Positions 8,723 through 17,768 of a stretch of 64,000 nt of DNA are shown here, piece after piece. A program made the position numbers and the translations under genes. This stretch comes from Streptomyces sp. NBC_01241 (GTDB lineage: Bacteria; Actinomycetota; Actinomycetes; Streptomycetales; Streptomycetaceae), in NCBI RefSeq assembly GCF_041435435.1, contig NZ_CP108494.1:7970501-8034500 (forward strand), written 5' to 3'. Under the pieces are notes generated by a model, which was given only the letters and a program-made list of their open reading frames with translations, was not told where the DNA came from and searched no databases. Within the stretch, counting starts at the first letter, position 1. Each line of letters begins with the position of its first letter.

Positions 8723-9346
8723 CTACGGCGCGGGTGCGCCCAGTCCAAGTGCGGGAAGGACGGCACTCTCCACGAAGCGGGTGAGGTATGCCTCGTCCGC
8801 GTACTTCCCCTCCAGCATCGGCCTGGCACGCATCACGCCCAGCAGCTGCACGGAGACGAACTCCGCCGCGGGAGTGTCCGCCGGAATCTCGCCGCGCTCC
8901 GCGCCGCGCCGGACCATCGCATCGATCGCCGCGATCTCCGGCACGATCAGTGCCTCGCGCAGCGCACACAGCAGCTCGGGGCTCTGCAGCGCGGCATGGC
9001 TGAGCGCGTGCATCAGTGGGGTGTCGCGGCGCGCGGCCGTACCGATGGCCCGGGCCGCCTCGCGCAGATCCCCCGCCAGTGTGCCGGTGTCGATCTTCGG
9101 CAGCAGCACTCGCCGGGTGCCGTGCAGCGCCGCCACGACCAGCTCGGGCTTCGAGCCCCACTGCCGGTAGAGCGTGGACTTGCCGCAGCGCGTCCGTGAG
9201 GCGACCCCCTCCATGGTGAGGGCCTCGTAGCCGCACTCTCTCAGGATGTCGAGCACGGCCGCGTAGAGCTCCTGCGCCCGCTCGGGCGTGATCTTCGAGC
9301 GGCGTGGCGTGTGTGCCTGTTCCCGCGCGGCTTCCTGCGGCGACAT
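8723..9346 (-). CDS. TetR/AcrR family repressor
   Basis: The 207-residue protein has a TetR helix-turn-helix at residues about 22-68 (ITPERAQELYAAVLDILRE, then SKTRCGKSTLYRQWGSK-like positions with GKSTLYRQW) and a ligand-binding C-terminal region (TetR_C of the PF16859 type is likely). It is divergent from the PAP2/DMT operon; the 160-base gap contains a perfect long palindrome, so it very probably represses itself and that operon. Inducer unknown. Confidence 0.9.
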   Translation of the reverse strand: MSPQEAAREQAHTPRRSKITPERAQELYAAVLDILRECGYEALTMEGVASRTRCGKSTLYRQWGSKPELVVAALHGTRRVLLPKIDTGTLAGDLREAARAIGTAARRDTPLMHALSHAALQSPELLCALREALIVPEIAAIDAMVRRGAERGEIPADTPAAEFVSVQLLGVMRARPMLEGKYADEAYLTRFVESAVLPALGLGAPAP

Positions 9347-9380
9347 GTGCTTTCCCTCTCAGTGACTCTGCGACGAGGTC

Positions 9381-9451
9381 CATCGATACGCCAGTGTACC
9401 GAAACGCATGTGTACCGATACGTTCGCGTATCGGTACACTGTCGTATCGAT
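9381..9451. promoter_or_regulatory. TetR operator region with perfect palindrome and repeats
   Basis: A perfect inverted repeat tgtaccgatacg / cgtatcggtaca (9411-9422 and 9427-9438, TTCG between) sits midway between the divergent TetR and PAP2 genes. A near copy of the left arm, gtgtaccgaaacg (9394-9406), lies 16 bases upstream in direct orientation, and outer arms catcgatacg (9381-9390) and cgtatcgat (9443-9451) nest around the core. This looks like two or more overlapping TetR binding sites. Confidence 0.7.
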
Positions 9452-9508
9452 ATGGCGCGGGGCGGACCGTGCCGCCGCAACACCGTTTCGTCAGCAAAGG
9501 GGCACCGG

Positions 9509-10390
9509 ATGAGGCACGCCGGTAGCGGGCCCGCAGATCGGGAGCCGGACAGTTCTGCCCGACCGCCCCTCGTCCGCGAGCTACTTCTCGTCGTGGGACT
9601 CTTCGTGATCTACAAGCTCGGCCGGCAGGCCGCGACCGGTCACGTCGAGGAGGCATACCGCAACGCCGGAAACGTCTGGGACTTCGAACGGTCCGTGCAC
9701 CTGCCGGGCGAGGGCGCGGTACAGAGCCTGCTCCTGCACAACGAGACGCTGATCCACCTCGCGAACACCTACTACGCGATCGTGCACTTCCCGGCCACGC
9801 TGCTCTTCCTCGTGTGGCTCTACTGGCGCCGCCCGCGCCACTACGTGTGGTCGCGCCGCATCCTCGCCGCGCTCACCGGTGCCGCGCTCGCCCTCCACCT
9901 GCTGTTCCCGCTCGCCCCGCCGCGGCTGCTGGCCGCCACCGGACTGGTCGACACCGGCCAGGTGTACGGGCCGACGGTGTACGGAGCGGCGCCGGCGACC
10001 GACTCGATGGCGAACCAGTTCGCTGCGATGCCCTCGCTGCACTTCGGCTGGGCGGTGATGGTCGCCGTGGGGCTGATCGTCGCCACCCGCAGCCGGTGGC
10101 GCTGGCTGTGGCTGCTGCATCCGCTCGTCACCCTGCTCGTGATAGTCGGCACGGCCAACCACTACTGGCTCGACTCGATCGTGGTCTCCGCGCTTCTCGC
10201 CCTGGCGTTCGCGGCGTTGCCGCTCCGGCGGACGGAGCCGGTACGCGCACACGTTCCGTGGCCGTCCTCGGCGAGCGCGCCCGCGCCGGCGGCCGTGCCC
10301 CGGCCCGCCGAGCCCGTCGCGGCGACCGCCTACGCCGCACCGCGGGCGCGCCCCGCGTCCTCGTACGCCTCGTCCGGGGCCCGGCAATGA
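9509..10390 (+). CDS. PAP2-family membrane phosphatase
   Basis: A 293-residue membrane protein with about six membrane segments and the PAP2/inositolphosphotransferase motifs AMPSLHFGW (near residue 173) and NHYWLD (near 215), the His and Asp of which form the phosphate-transfer site. Members of this subgroup act on lipid phosphates or transfer head groups. The C-terminal 60 residues are Ala/Pro-rich and probably disordered in the cytoplasm. Start ATG 9509 has AAAGGGG at 9496-9502; longer upstream reading runs through the operator. The next gene overlaps by four bases (ATGA). Confidence 0.85.
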   Translation: MRHAGSGPADREPDSSARPPLVRELLLVVGLFVIYKLGRQAATGHVEEAYRNAGNVWDFERSVHLPGEGAVQSLLLHNETLIHLANTYYAIVHFPATLLFLVWLYWRRPRHYVWSRRILAALTGAALALHLLFPLAPPRLLAATGLVDTGQVYGPTVYGAAPATDSMANQFAAMPSLHFGWAVMVAVGLIVATRSRWRWLWLLHPLVTLLVIVGTANHYWLDSIVVSALLALAFAALPLRRTEPVRAHVPWPSSASAPAPAAVPRPAEPVAATAYAAPRARPASSYASSGARQ

Positions 10391-11346
10391 ACGCCACTTC
10401 GATCGCCGTCGCGCTGTCCCTCGTCTCCGCCGCCGCGTACGCCTCGGCCGCGGTGGCGCAGGCCCGCCTCGCCGAGCGCACCGAACCCGGCGCGGGATTC
10501 CTGAGACTGCTCGGGCGCGGCGCCTGGTGGTGGTCGGTCGGTCTGAACGCGGGTGGTGCGCTGCTGCACGTCGCGGCTCTCAAGTACGGCCCGCTCACGC
10601 TCGTCCAGCCGCTCGGCGCCCTCACCCTGGTCGCCGCCGTCCCGCTGGGAGCCAGGGCCGCAGGACGCCGGGTCACCCGGATCGAATGGCGCGGCACGAT
10701 CCTCACCCTGCTGGGTCTCGGCGCCCTGCTGATGACCGCGGGCGGCACTGCCCCGCACGAGACACTCAGCCTCCCCGAAGCGCTGGCCGTCGGAGCCGGG
10801 ACCATGGCCGTCGTCGCTGGACTCGGCCGCCCGGGAGCGCGGCCCGGTCTGCGGCACGCGGCGGCGTCCGGTATCACCTCCGGTGTCGCTTCCGCGCTCA
10901 CCCAGACCCTTACCGTGTCCGTCACCGACCACACCGGCCCGCTGCTCAGCTGGCGTGTGCTGATCGTCGCGGTCCTGGTCTCCGCGTTCGCGATGAGCGG
11001 GCTGCTGCTGGCCCAGACCGCCTACCGGGGCGGACTGGGCGCGCCGCTGGCCGTCGTCACCCTCGCCAATCCGGTTGCCGCGGCGGCCATCGGCCTGGCC
11101 CTGCTCGGCGAACGACTCCAGGGCGGCACGATCAGCCTGGTCCTGGCGCTGCTGGGCACGGCTGCGGCGGTACGGGGCGTGATCCTGCTCAGCCGCGCAC
11201 AGACGGCGGCCCCGGCCGCCACCGACCGGGCCGTGGCCGAGCGGGGGACCGGTTCACCGACACGGCTCGTGATCGGGAGCCTGGGACCGTTGGACCAGCC
11301 GGCGCTGCACCCGGAATCGGTCCGGACCCCGGTGGGCGGGCCGTAA
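10387..11346 (+). CDS. DMT/EamA-like multidrug or metabolite transporter
   Basis: The 319-residue protein has about nine or ten membrane segments in two EamA-like halves, with GPLTLVQPLGALTLVAA near 70 and APLAVVTLANPVAAAAIG near 220 as the matching helix pair. Such proteins move small metabolites or drugs across the inner membrane. Translation is coupled to the PAP2 gene (ATGA at 10387-10390), so both are probably controlled by the divergent TetR regulator. The C-terminal 45 residues are hydrophilic. Confidence 0.85.
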   Translation: MNATSIAVALSLVSAAAYASAAVAQARLAERTEPGAGFLRLLGRGAWWWSVGLNAGGALLHVAALKYGPLTLVQPLGALTLVAAVPLGARAAGRRVTRIEWRGTILTLLGLGALLMTAGGTAPHETLSLPEALAVGAGTMAVVAGLGRPGARPGLRHAAASGITSGVASALTQTLTVSVTDHTGPLLSWRVLIVAVLVSAFAMSGLLLAQTAYRGGLGAPLAVVTLANPVAAAAIGLALLGERLQGGTISLVLALLGTAAAVRGVILLSRAQTAAPAATDRAVAERGTGSPTRLVIGSLGPLDQPALHPESVRTPVGGP

Positions 11347-11386
11347 GGCGTGGAGGCGACTCCTGGCCCGGAGACGTTTCGCGAAG

Positions 11387-11416
11387 ACGTGACACTCACC
11401 GGCCGAAGTGTCACGT
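11387..11416. terminator. Perfect stem-loop between convergent genes
   Basis: A perfect 10-base stem (acgtgacact / agtgtcacgt) with a 10-base loop lies between the converging DMT transporter and PadR genes and could end transcription from both sides. Confidence 0.6.
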
Positions 11417-11490
11417 ACAAGAACAACCCACCCGCTGACCCGAGCCGTGCGAACCCCCACCTGGTCACCCGCCGGCCGGTGGTGCCGTCC

Positions 11491-12045
11491 TCAGCAGCCA
11501 GGCGAGCTCGGCTCCTCGGTCCCATCCTCGGCCAGTGCCCGCGTCAGCCAGCCGATCCAGAAGTTCTCCAGATCGATGCCGCCACGCAGCACCAGATGCC
11601 GTAGCCGGTCCTCCTCGGACTTCCGCTCAGGAGGGAAGTCACGTTGCTCGATCTCCAGATAGTCCGCCAGTTGACGACGGTGCAGCCCCAGATGCCGGCG
11701 CAGCTCCGCGTTCAGCCCGGGCGCGCCGACGACCGCTGCCGCCCGCATGCGCAGCAGCAGCGGATCCCGGATCTGCTTGGGGTCCTCCGAGCGGGCCACC
11801 CATGCGGACAGCGCCTCCCGGCCCGCGGGCAGCACCTCGTACTCCTTCTTCTGCCCACGGGCGGGGTGCTTCGAGGGCAGTACCCGGATCTGCCCGGTCT
11901 GCTCCAGCTTCCCCAGCTCGCGGTAGATCTGCTGATGCGTGGCGGACCAGAAATAGCCGATCGACCGGTCGAACCTACGGGTCAGCTCCAGCCCCGACGA
12001 CGGCTTTTCGAGCAGGGCGGTGAGGATCGCGTACGGCAGTGACAT
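11491..12045 (-). CDS. PadR family transcriptional regulator
   Basis: The 184-residue protein begins MSLPYAILTALLE, the usual start of PadR winged-helix regulators, followed by the recognition part SATHQQIYRELGKLEQ (near 36) and the wing KKEYEVLPAGREAL. The C-terminal helical half (80-180) is the Vir_C dimerisation domain. An ATG nine bases upstream is possible, but AGGA is better placed for 12045. It lies 90 bases behind the dienoyl-CoA reductase gene on the same strand and may bind the palindrome in front of that gene. Confidence 0.9.
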   Translation of the reverse strand: MSLPYAILTALLEKPSSGLELTRRFDRSIGYFWSATHQQIYRELGKLEQTGQIRVLPSKHPARGQKKEYEVLPAGREALSAWVARSEDPKQIRDPLLLRMRAAAVVGAPGLNAELRRHLGLHRRQLADYLEIEQRDFPPERKSEEDRLRHLVLRGGIDLENFWIGWLTRALAEDGTEEPSSPGC

Positions 12046-12135
12046 GGGGTGCATCCTAGGGACGGCCGGGCCGTGGCCCCATGACGGAGGGGCCGGGCCG
12101 GCCGTGAACCCCCGGGCCGGGGTTGCACGGTTCCG

Positions 12136-14151
12136 TCACAGCGAAGCCGCGAGCTCCGTGCCCTGGCGGATCGCGCGCTTGGCATCCAGCTCGGCGGCCA
12201 CATCGGCGCCGCCGATCAAATGGGCGGGACGCCCCGCCGCGAGCAACTCCTCGTGGAGCTCGCGGCGCGGTTCCTGGCCCGCGCAGAGCACCACCGTGTC
12301 GACCGGCAGGAGATGCTGTTCGCCGTCGACCGTGAGGTGCAGTCCGTCGTCGTCGATCCGGTCGTAGGCGGCGCCCGCGATCATCGTCACGCCGCGGTGA
12401 CGCAACTCGGTGCGGTGGATCCAGCCGGTCGTCTTCCCCAGTCCCGTACCGACCTTGCCCGTCCTGCGCTGGATCAGGTGGACGGTGCGCGGCGTCTTCG
12501 GACGCTCCGGGGCGCGGAGACCACCCCGGTCGCGGTAGCCGGTGTCGACGCCCCACTGCCGGAAGAACACCTCGGGGTCGAGGCTCGCCGCATCGCCCGA
12601 GTCGGTCAGGAATTCGGCGACGTCGAAACCGATCCCGCCCGCTCCGATGATCGCGACCCGGTCACCGACCTGCGCCCCGTCGCGCAGGACATCGAGGTAG
12701 CCGACCACGCTGGGGTGGTCCAGGCCCGTTATCGCGGGGGAGCGGGGCGTGACACCGGTGGCGAGGACGACCTCGTCGAAGCCCGCGAGGACATCCACCG
12801 TGGCCCGCGTGCCGAGCCGCAGCTCGACGTTCTCCTCCGCGAGCCGGGTACGGAAGTAGCGCAGCGTCTCGTTGAACTCCTCCTTGCCGGGAACCCTGCG
12901 CGCCACGTTCAGCTGCCCGCCGATCTCCTGGGCCGTGTCGAAGAGAGTCACCTCGTGCCCGCGCTCGGACGCCGAGACCGCGCACGCGAGACCGGCGGGC
13001 CCGGCGCCCACGACCGCGACCCGCTTGACGGTACGGGTCGGTGACAGGGTGAGTTCGGTCTCGTGGCAGGCGCGCGGATTGACCAGACAGGAGGTGACCC
13101 GGCCGCTGAAGACGTGGTCCAGGCAGGCCTGGTTGCAGCCGATGCAGGTGTTGATCGCGTCGGCACGGCCCTCGGCCGCCTTGACGACGAAGTCCGGGTC
13201 GGCGAGGAACGGCCGGGCCATCGACACCATGTCCGCCCGGCCCGACGCGAGGATCTCCTCGGCGACCTCGGGTGTGTTGATGCGGTTGCTCGTCACCAGC
13301 GGTACGGAAACGGCACCGCGCACCCGCGCGGTGACCCAGGTGTAGGCGCCGCGAGGCACGGACGTGGCGATGGTGGGGATACGGGCCTCGTGCCAGCCGA
13401 TACCCGTATTGATGATCGTCGCGCCGGCGGATTCGATCTCGCGGGCGAGCCGCACGACCTCCTCCAGTGAAGAACCGCCGGGCACCAGATCCAGCATGGA
13501 GAGCCGGTAGATCAGGATGAAATCGCTGCCGACCCGCTCACGGACCCGGCGCACGATCTCGACGGGAAACCGGATGCGGTTCTCGTACGAGCCGCCCCAG
13601 CGGTCGGTGCGCCGATTGGTGGCGGCGGCGATGAACTCATTGATCAGATAGCCCTCGGAGCCCATGATCTCGACACCGTCGTACCCGGCACGACGCGCGA
13701 GCTCCGCGGCCCTGGCGAAGTCCTCGATGGTCTCCTCGACCTCGTCGTCGTCGAGGGCGTGCGGAGTGAAGGCGCTGATCGGTGCCTGGATCGCGCTGGG
13801 CGCGACCAGATCGGGATGGTGCGCGTACCGGCCGAAATGCAGGATCTGCATGGCGATCCGGCCGCCCGCCCCATGCACGGCGGCGGTGACCTGTGCGTGC
13901 TGCTCGGCCTCCGCCTCGGTGGTCATCTTGGCGCCGCCGGGAAAGGAGCAGGCCCGGGCGTTCGGGGCGATCCCGCCGGTGACCATCAGGCCGACACCGC
14001 CCCGCGCACGTTCCGCGTAGAAGGCGGCCATCCGCTCGAAGCCGCGCTCGACCTCCTCCAGACCGATGTGCATGGATCCCATCAGCACCCGGTTGGGGAG
14101 AGTGGTGAACCCGAGGTCGAGCGGGCTCAGCAGATTCGGGTACGGGCTCAT
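12136..14151 (-). CDS. fadH: NADPH-dependent 2,4-dienoyl-CoA reductase
   Basis: The 671-residue length matches FadH. Residues 1-335 form the FMN TIM barrel of the old yellow enzyme family; Cys336, Cys339, Cys343 and Cys355 (CIGCNQAC... C) bind the 4Fe-4S cluster; residues 375-671 hold FAD and NADPH folds (VAVVGAGPAGLACA near 378, AIIGAGGIGFDVAEFL near 490). The enzyme reduces 2,4-dienoyl-CoA made during breakdown of unsaturated fatty acids; related flavoenzymes act on other enones. Start ATG 14151 has GAGGAG upstream; in-frame extension beyond it is coding-like only by GC content. A palindromic operator lies 48-81 bases upstream. Confidence 0.92.
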   Translation of the reverse strand: MSPYPNLLSPLDLGFTTLPNRVLMGSMHIGLEEVERGFERMAAFYAERARGGVGLMVTGGIAPNARACSFPGGAKMTTEAEAEQHAQVTAAVHGAGGRIAMQILHFGRYAHHPDLVAPSAIQAPISAFTPHALDDDEVEETIEDFARAAELARRAGYDGVEIMGSEGYLINEFIAAATNRRTDRWGGSYENRIRFPVEIVRRVRERVGSDFILIYRLSMLDLVPGGSSLEEVVRLAREIESAGATIINTGIGWHEARIPTIATSVPRGAYTWVTARVRGAVSVPLVTSNRINTPEVAEEILASGRADMVSMARPFLADPDFVVKAAEGRADAINTCIGCNQACLDHVFSGRVTSCLVNPRACHETELTLSPTRTVKRVAVVGAGPAGLACAVSASERGHEVTLFDTAQEIGGQLNVARRVPGKEEFNETLRYFRTRLAEENVELRLGTRATVDVLAGFDEVVLATGVTPRSPAITGLDHPSVVGYLDVLRDGAQVGDRVAIIGAGGIGFDVAEFLTDSGDAASLDPEVFFRQWGVDTGYRDRGGLRAPERPKTPRTVHLIQRRTGKVGTGLGKTTGWIHRTELRHRGVTMIAGAAYDRIDDDGLHLTVDGEQHLLPVDTVVLCAGQEPRRELHEELLAAGRPAHLIGGADVAAELDAKRAIRQGTELAASL

Positions 14152-14198
14152 GCGGCGGCTCCTCACGCAGTGTCGTTGCGCCAGTTGTAGACCAGGGG

Positions 14199-14232
14199 AA
14201 CACCATTGTGCAACAAGTTGCATAATGGTGTT
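14199..14232. promoter_or_regulatory. Large palindromic operator between fadH and DoxX gene
   Basis: Arms aacaccattgtgcaac (14199-14214) and gttgcataatggtgtt (14217-14232) match at 15 of 16 positions with a 2-base centre. The core tgcaac-aa-gttgca resembles operators of winged-helix PadR/MarR-type regulators. Placement just upstream of fadH makes the PadR protein at 11491-12045 the first candidate binder; DoxX expression could be affected too. Confidence 0.65.
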
Positions 14233-14416
14233 CGTCGCAGAGCCGCGCGTGCGGTCGTCCCCCGGACGGCGTAACACCAGGGCCCGTCGGCACCTCGCGT
14301 CACGGAGAGTGGAACCGCGGCACCCGCCCGCCACGGCGCATCGGGTGGCGTGTCCGGCTCCCACGCACGGCCCCGGACCCCTGCCCCACTCGCCCCCGAA
14401 CCCCGCGGAGACTCCC

Positions 14417-14944
14417 ATGGCCTGCCTCGACCGGCGTGACCTCGGCCTGCTCGTCCTGCGCGTCGGCACCGGCGCGGTACTGGCCGCGCACGGCACCCAG
14501 AAGCTGGCCGGCTGGTTCGGCGGCGGAGGCATCGAAGGAACCACCGCCGCGATGGAGGCCATGGGCTTCCACCCGCCGAAGCACAGTGCGGTCGCCGCCG
14601 GGCTCGGCGAGGCGGGCGGCGGTGCACTGCTGGCACTCGGCCTCGCCACCCCGGCGGCCGGTGCGGCCGCGGCCGGGGCGATGGCGGGTGCCGTGGCCGT
14701 CCACGCGCCCGCCGGATTCTTCGCCCAGGGCGGTGGCTACGAGTACCCGGCCTTCCTCGGCTTCACCGCCGCGGCGGTCGGCCTGATCGGACCCGGCCGG
14801 TACTCCGTCGACCACGCGACCCGGCACGTTTTCAACAAGCCATGGATGGTCGCCCTCGCCTTCGCGGGCAGCGCGGTCGCGGCTGCGGCCGTTGTCGGCC
14901 GGCGCGCCAAGGGCCGGGCCGTGATCGACCCCGACACGACCTGA
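14417..14944 (+). CDS. DoxX family membrane protein
   Basis: A 175-residue protein with four membrane segments and the DoxX start pattern (LGLLVLRVGTGAVLAAHGTQKL, here residues 9-30, with HGTQKLAGWFGGGG). DoxX proteins occur in redox and thiol stress settings, for example with thioredoxin-like partners, but their chemistry is poorly known. The gene is divergent from fadH across the palindrome. ATG 14417 follows GCGGAG. Confidence 0.88.
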   Translation: MACLDRRDLGLLVLRVGTGAVLAAHGTQKLAGWFGGGGIEGTTAAMEAMGFHPPKHSAVAAGLGEAGGGALLALGLATPAAGAAAAGAMAGAVAVHAPAGFFAQGGGYEYPAFLGFTAAAVGLIGPGRYSVDHATRHVFNKPWMVALAFAGSAVAAAAVVGRRAKGRAVIDPDTT

Positions 14945-15036
14945 CCACCCGACAGGACAGGGACCGGACGGCACCCCAGGGAGGGAGCCGCCCGGTCCCG
15001 ACCGCACTACTTGCGGAACGTCGGTCCCGGTCGCAC

Positions 15037-17112
15037 TCAGGGGCGCGGTCGGGGACGGGCGATGAGTATGGCCACGTCGTCGTGATCGTCCGGATCGCGC
15101 AGCGTGTCCAGGAGCCGGTCGCAGATTTCGTCCAACGAGCGGCCGGGGCCGTCGAGCACGTCGAGCAGGACGTTCAGGCGCTCGTCGATGGCAACACGGC
15201 GTGTTTCGACCAACCCATCGGTATAGAGAACCAGTTGATCACCGGGATGCAGGGGGACGGTGGCCGCCTCGAAGGGGACGCCGCCGACCCCGAGAGGCGC
15301 ACCCGTGGGCAGGTCGAGCAGTTCGGGGCGCTGACCGGTGCGGGTCAGCGCGGGGGGCAGGTGTCCGGCCGCGGCAATGTGGCACCGGTCGCTGTGCGGG
15401 TCGTATTCCGCGTAGACGCAGGTGGCGATGTACGGCTCCAGACCCGCGGTGATCCTGTCGAGGTGCCGCAACACCTCGGCGGGCGGCAGGTCGAGGCCGG
15501 CCAGAGTGGCGGTGGCGGTGCGCAGGCGGCCCATCGCGGCGGCCGCGTCGATGCCGCTGCCCATCACGTCGCCCACCACGAGCGCGGTCCTGTCCCTCGC
15601 GAGCGGAATGACGTCGAACCAGTCGCCGCCGACCTCCGTCGAGGTTCCGGCCGGTTCGTAGCGGGTGGCGACCTCCAGAAGCTCGGGCGGCGCAGGCTGC
15701 GGCAGCAGGCTGCGCTGGAGCGTCACCGCGGTGTTGCGGACGCTCTGGTACAGGCGGGCGTTGTCGAGGGACACCGCGGTCCGGCCGGCCAGCTCGCCCG
15801 CCAGAGTGACGTCGTCCTCGGTGAAGGAGGCCGGATTGCGGCCGCGCATCAGGCTCAGGACGCCGAACGCCCCGCCCAGGGTGGCCAGGGGGATCGCGAG
15901 ATACGAATGGATCCCGGCGCCGGCCAGGACCGCGGCAGATCCGGGGTCACGGGCGATGCGTGCCAGATCCCAGTCGTCGACGTGCTTCACGACGACGGGG
16001 CGGCCGGTCCGTACGCACTGGGTGGGCAGCCGATTGGCGTCGTAGCTGACCAGGTCGTCGGGCCTCCCCACGGCGGCGGCCGCCTCGGTGAGGCAGCCGG
16101 CCTCCACGGCGAGGGTGCGAAAGAGCACCGGGCCGTTGGCAGGTGTCGCGGGGCGGCGGTCGTCCAGGGCGGAGTCGAGTACGTCCACGACCGCGACGTC
16201 CGCGAGTTCGGGCACCGCGACATCGGCCAGCTCGCGGGCCGTCTGTTCCATCTCCAGGCTGGTGCCGATACGGGCGGAGCCCTCGGCGACCAGGGCCAGA
16301 CGCTGCCGGGCCTGGGCCGCCGCCGTGATCGCGCCGTACCGATCGGTGACTTCCACCACCGACGTGGCGACGCCCAGCACTTCGCCGTGGGGATCCTCCA
16401 GCCGGTAGACGGAGACGGACCAGGCACGATCGGTATCGGGGTCGGCCGGGGTGCGGCCAATGGTGTACTTGTCGACTTGCGGGATTCCGGTCTTGAGCAC
16501 TTCCCTGACAGCCGCCTCGGACGCGTCGACACTGACCGAGGGCAGGACTTCGCGGAATCCCCGGCCGAGGTGGTCCTTGGCGGACAGGCCGTGCAACCGT
16601 TCCATCGCCGGATTGACGGCGACATACCGTAGATCGGTGTCCAGCAACTCCAACCCGATCGGCGACTGGGCGATCAGCTGCGTGGACAACGCCACGTCCC
16701 GTTCCACTTCACGCAGCTTCGACGCGTCCGTGACGATGCCCAGGGTGTAGAACTCCCCCTGTCCCACCGGTAGTCGTGCGCAGCGGAATTCGACCGACCG
16801 CGTACCACCGTCCTTGTGCCGGACGGGAAAGACACCGACCCAGCCCTCGCCGGTTTCCACCATCTGCTCGCACTTGCCGGCCACCAGATCCATGTACGCC
16901 TCATGGACCAGCAGCAATGCCGCGTTTCGGCCCTGCACCTCCTGTGCGGAGTAGCCGAACAGTTTCTCGGCCTGCGGGCCCCACAACACGATCCGCCCGG
17001 CGGCGTCCAGTGCCACCACCGCCGCACGGACCGCGTCCAGTACGCCGGTCGGCTGCTCAAACCGGGCGTCGGGCGCGTCGTTGCCGGCGCCGAAGGATTC
17101 CGCTTGGCTCAT
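15037..17112 (-). CDS. PAS-PAS-GAF-SpoIIE phosphatase sensor
   Basis: The 691-residue protein carries two PAS domains (residues about 20-130 and 145-255), a GAF domain (about 275-440) and a SpoIIE/PP2C phosphatase (about 465-685) with STEVGGDWFDV, VVGDVMGSG, AAAGHLPPAL, LYTDGLVETR and DDVAILI. Such proteins couple small-molecule or redox sensing to dephosphorylation of anti-sigma antagonists. No HATPase kinase is fused here. Start ATG 17112 has AAAGGAG eight bases upstream. The gene follows grpE by 35 bases on the same strand, forming a likely dnaK-grpE-phosphatase operon, an uncommon association. Confidence 0.9.
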   Translation of the reverse strand: MSQAESFGAGNDAPDARFEQPTGVLDAVRAAVVALDAAGRIVLWGPQAEKLFGYSAQEVQGRNAALLLVHEAYMDLVAGKCEQMVETGEGWVGVFPVRHKDGGTRSVEFRCARLPVGQGEFYTLGIVTDASKLREVERDVALSTQLIAQSPIGLELLDTDLRYVAVNPAMERLHGLSAKDHLGRGFREVLPSVSVDASEAAVREVLKTGIPQVDKYTIGRTPADPDTDRAWSVSVYRLEDPHGEVLGVATSVVEVTDRYGAITAAAQARQRLALVAEGSARIGTSLEMEQTARELADVAVPELADVAVVDVLDSALDDRRPATPANGPVLFRTLAVEAGCLTEAAAAVGRPDDLVSYDANRLPTQCVRTGRPVVVKHVDDWDLARIARDPGSAAVLAGAGIHSYLAIPLATLGGAFGVLSLMRGRNPASFTEDDVTLAGELAGRTAVSLDNARLYQSVRNTAVTLQRSLLPQPAPPELLEVATRYEPAGTSTEVGGDWFDVIPLARDRTALVVGDVMGSGIDAAAAMGRLRTATATLAGLDLPPAEVLRHLDRITAGLEPYIATCVYAEYDPHSDRCHIAAAGHLPPALTRTGQRPELLDLPTGAPLGVGGVPFEAATVPLHPGDQLVLYTDGLVETRRVAIDERLNVLLDVLDGPGRSLDEICDRLLDTLRDPDDHDDVAILIARPRPRP

Positions 17113-17147
17113 ACCGAGCGCTCCTTTCATCCGCCGGCACCGCGGGG

Positions 17148-17768
17148 CTACGCGGCGGAGTCGGGCCCTGTCACCGCCACCTGGGCCGGTCTCAGGAGGT
17201 GGTCGCCGACCCGGTAGCCGTGCCGCAGCACCTCGGTGCATACGGCCTCACGGGCCCCGCCGCAGGCGTAGTACGTGATCGCCTCGTGGGCATGGGGGTC
17301 GAAGGGCTCACCCGCCGCACCGACGGTCCGCAGGCCCAGGGCGGCGAGCCGGTCCTGGAGCGTGCCGGAGAGAACAGCCGCCGCGCCGTGGTCGTCGCCC
17401 TGCCGGCGGACCTCTTCCACGACATCCAGGACCGGAAGCAGACCGGTGAGGACATTGACCACGGCGATCTCCCGTATCGCCAGGCGGTCGCGGCGCACCC
17501 GCTTGCGGTAGTTGTCGTACTCGGCTTTCAGCCGCTGCAGGTCCGCGGTCAACTCCGCGATCTGCTCACGCGGTCGTGCCTCGTCCAGCCGTGCGTCATG
17601 CATGCGTGCCTCGTCCGGCCGTGCACCTTCGGCTCCCGCTCGCGCCCGATCGGTCCCCGCGTCCCGGCGGCGCCGGGACGGAAGGGTGACCGGGGCGGGC
17701 CCGCGCCAGTCGCGCACCAGCACAAGTGGCCGCTCGCTCTGATGCCGGAGGTGCGGGTTCTTGTTCAT
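17148..17768 (-). CDS. grpE: GrpE nucleotide exchange factor, second-type copy
   Basis: The 206-residue protein has the GrpE coiled coil (LTADLQRLKAEYDNYRKRV, near residue 73) and beta domain (FDPHAHEAITYYA, near 157, and VLRHGYRVGDHLLRPAQVAV near 178). GrpE releases ADP from DnaK. The N-terminal 60 residues are Arg/Ala-rich and unlike housekeeping GrpE, and the usual VxQxGY-type end is VLRHGYRVGD. Its start overlaps the dnaK stop by four bases (17765-17768). No dnaJ or hspR follows, so this is an accessory copy separate from the standard dnaK-grpE-dnaJ-hspR operon. Confidence 0.92.
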   Translation of the reverse strand: MNKNPHLRHQSERPLVLVRDWRGPAPVTLPSRRRRDAGTDRARAGAEGARPDEARMHDARLDEARPREQIAELTADLQRLKAEYDNYRKRVRRDRLAIREIAVVNVLTGLLPVLDVVEEVRRQGDDHGAAAVLSGTLQDRLAALGLRTVGAAGEPFDPHAHEAITYYACGGAREAVCTEVLRHGYRVGDHLLRPAQVAVTGPDSAA

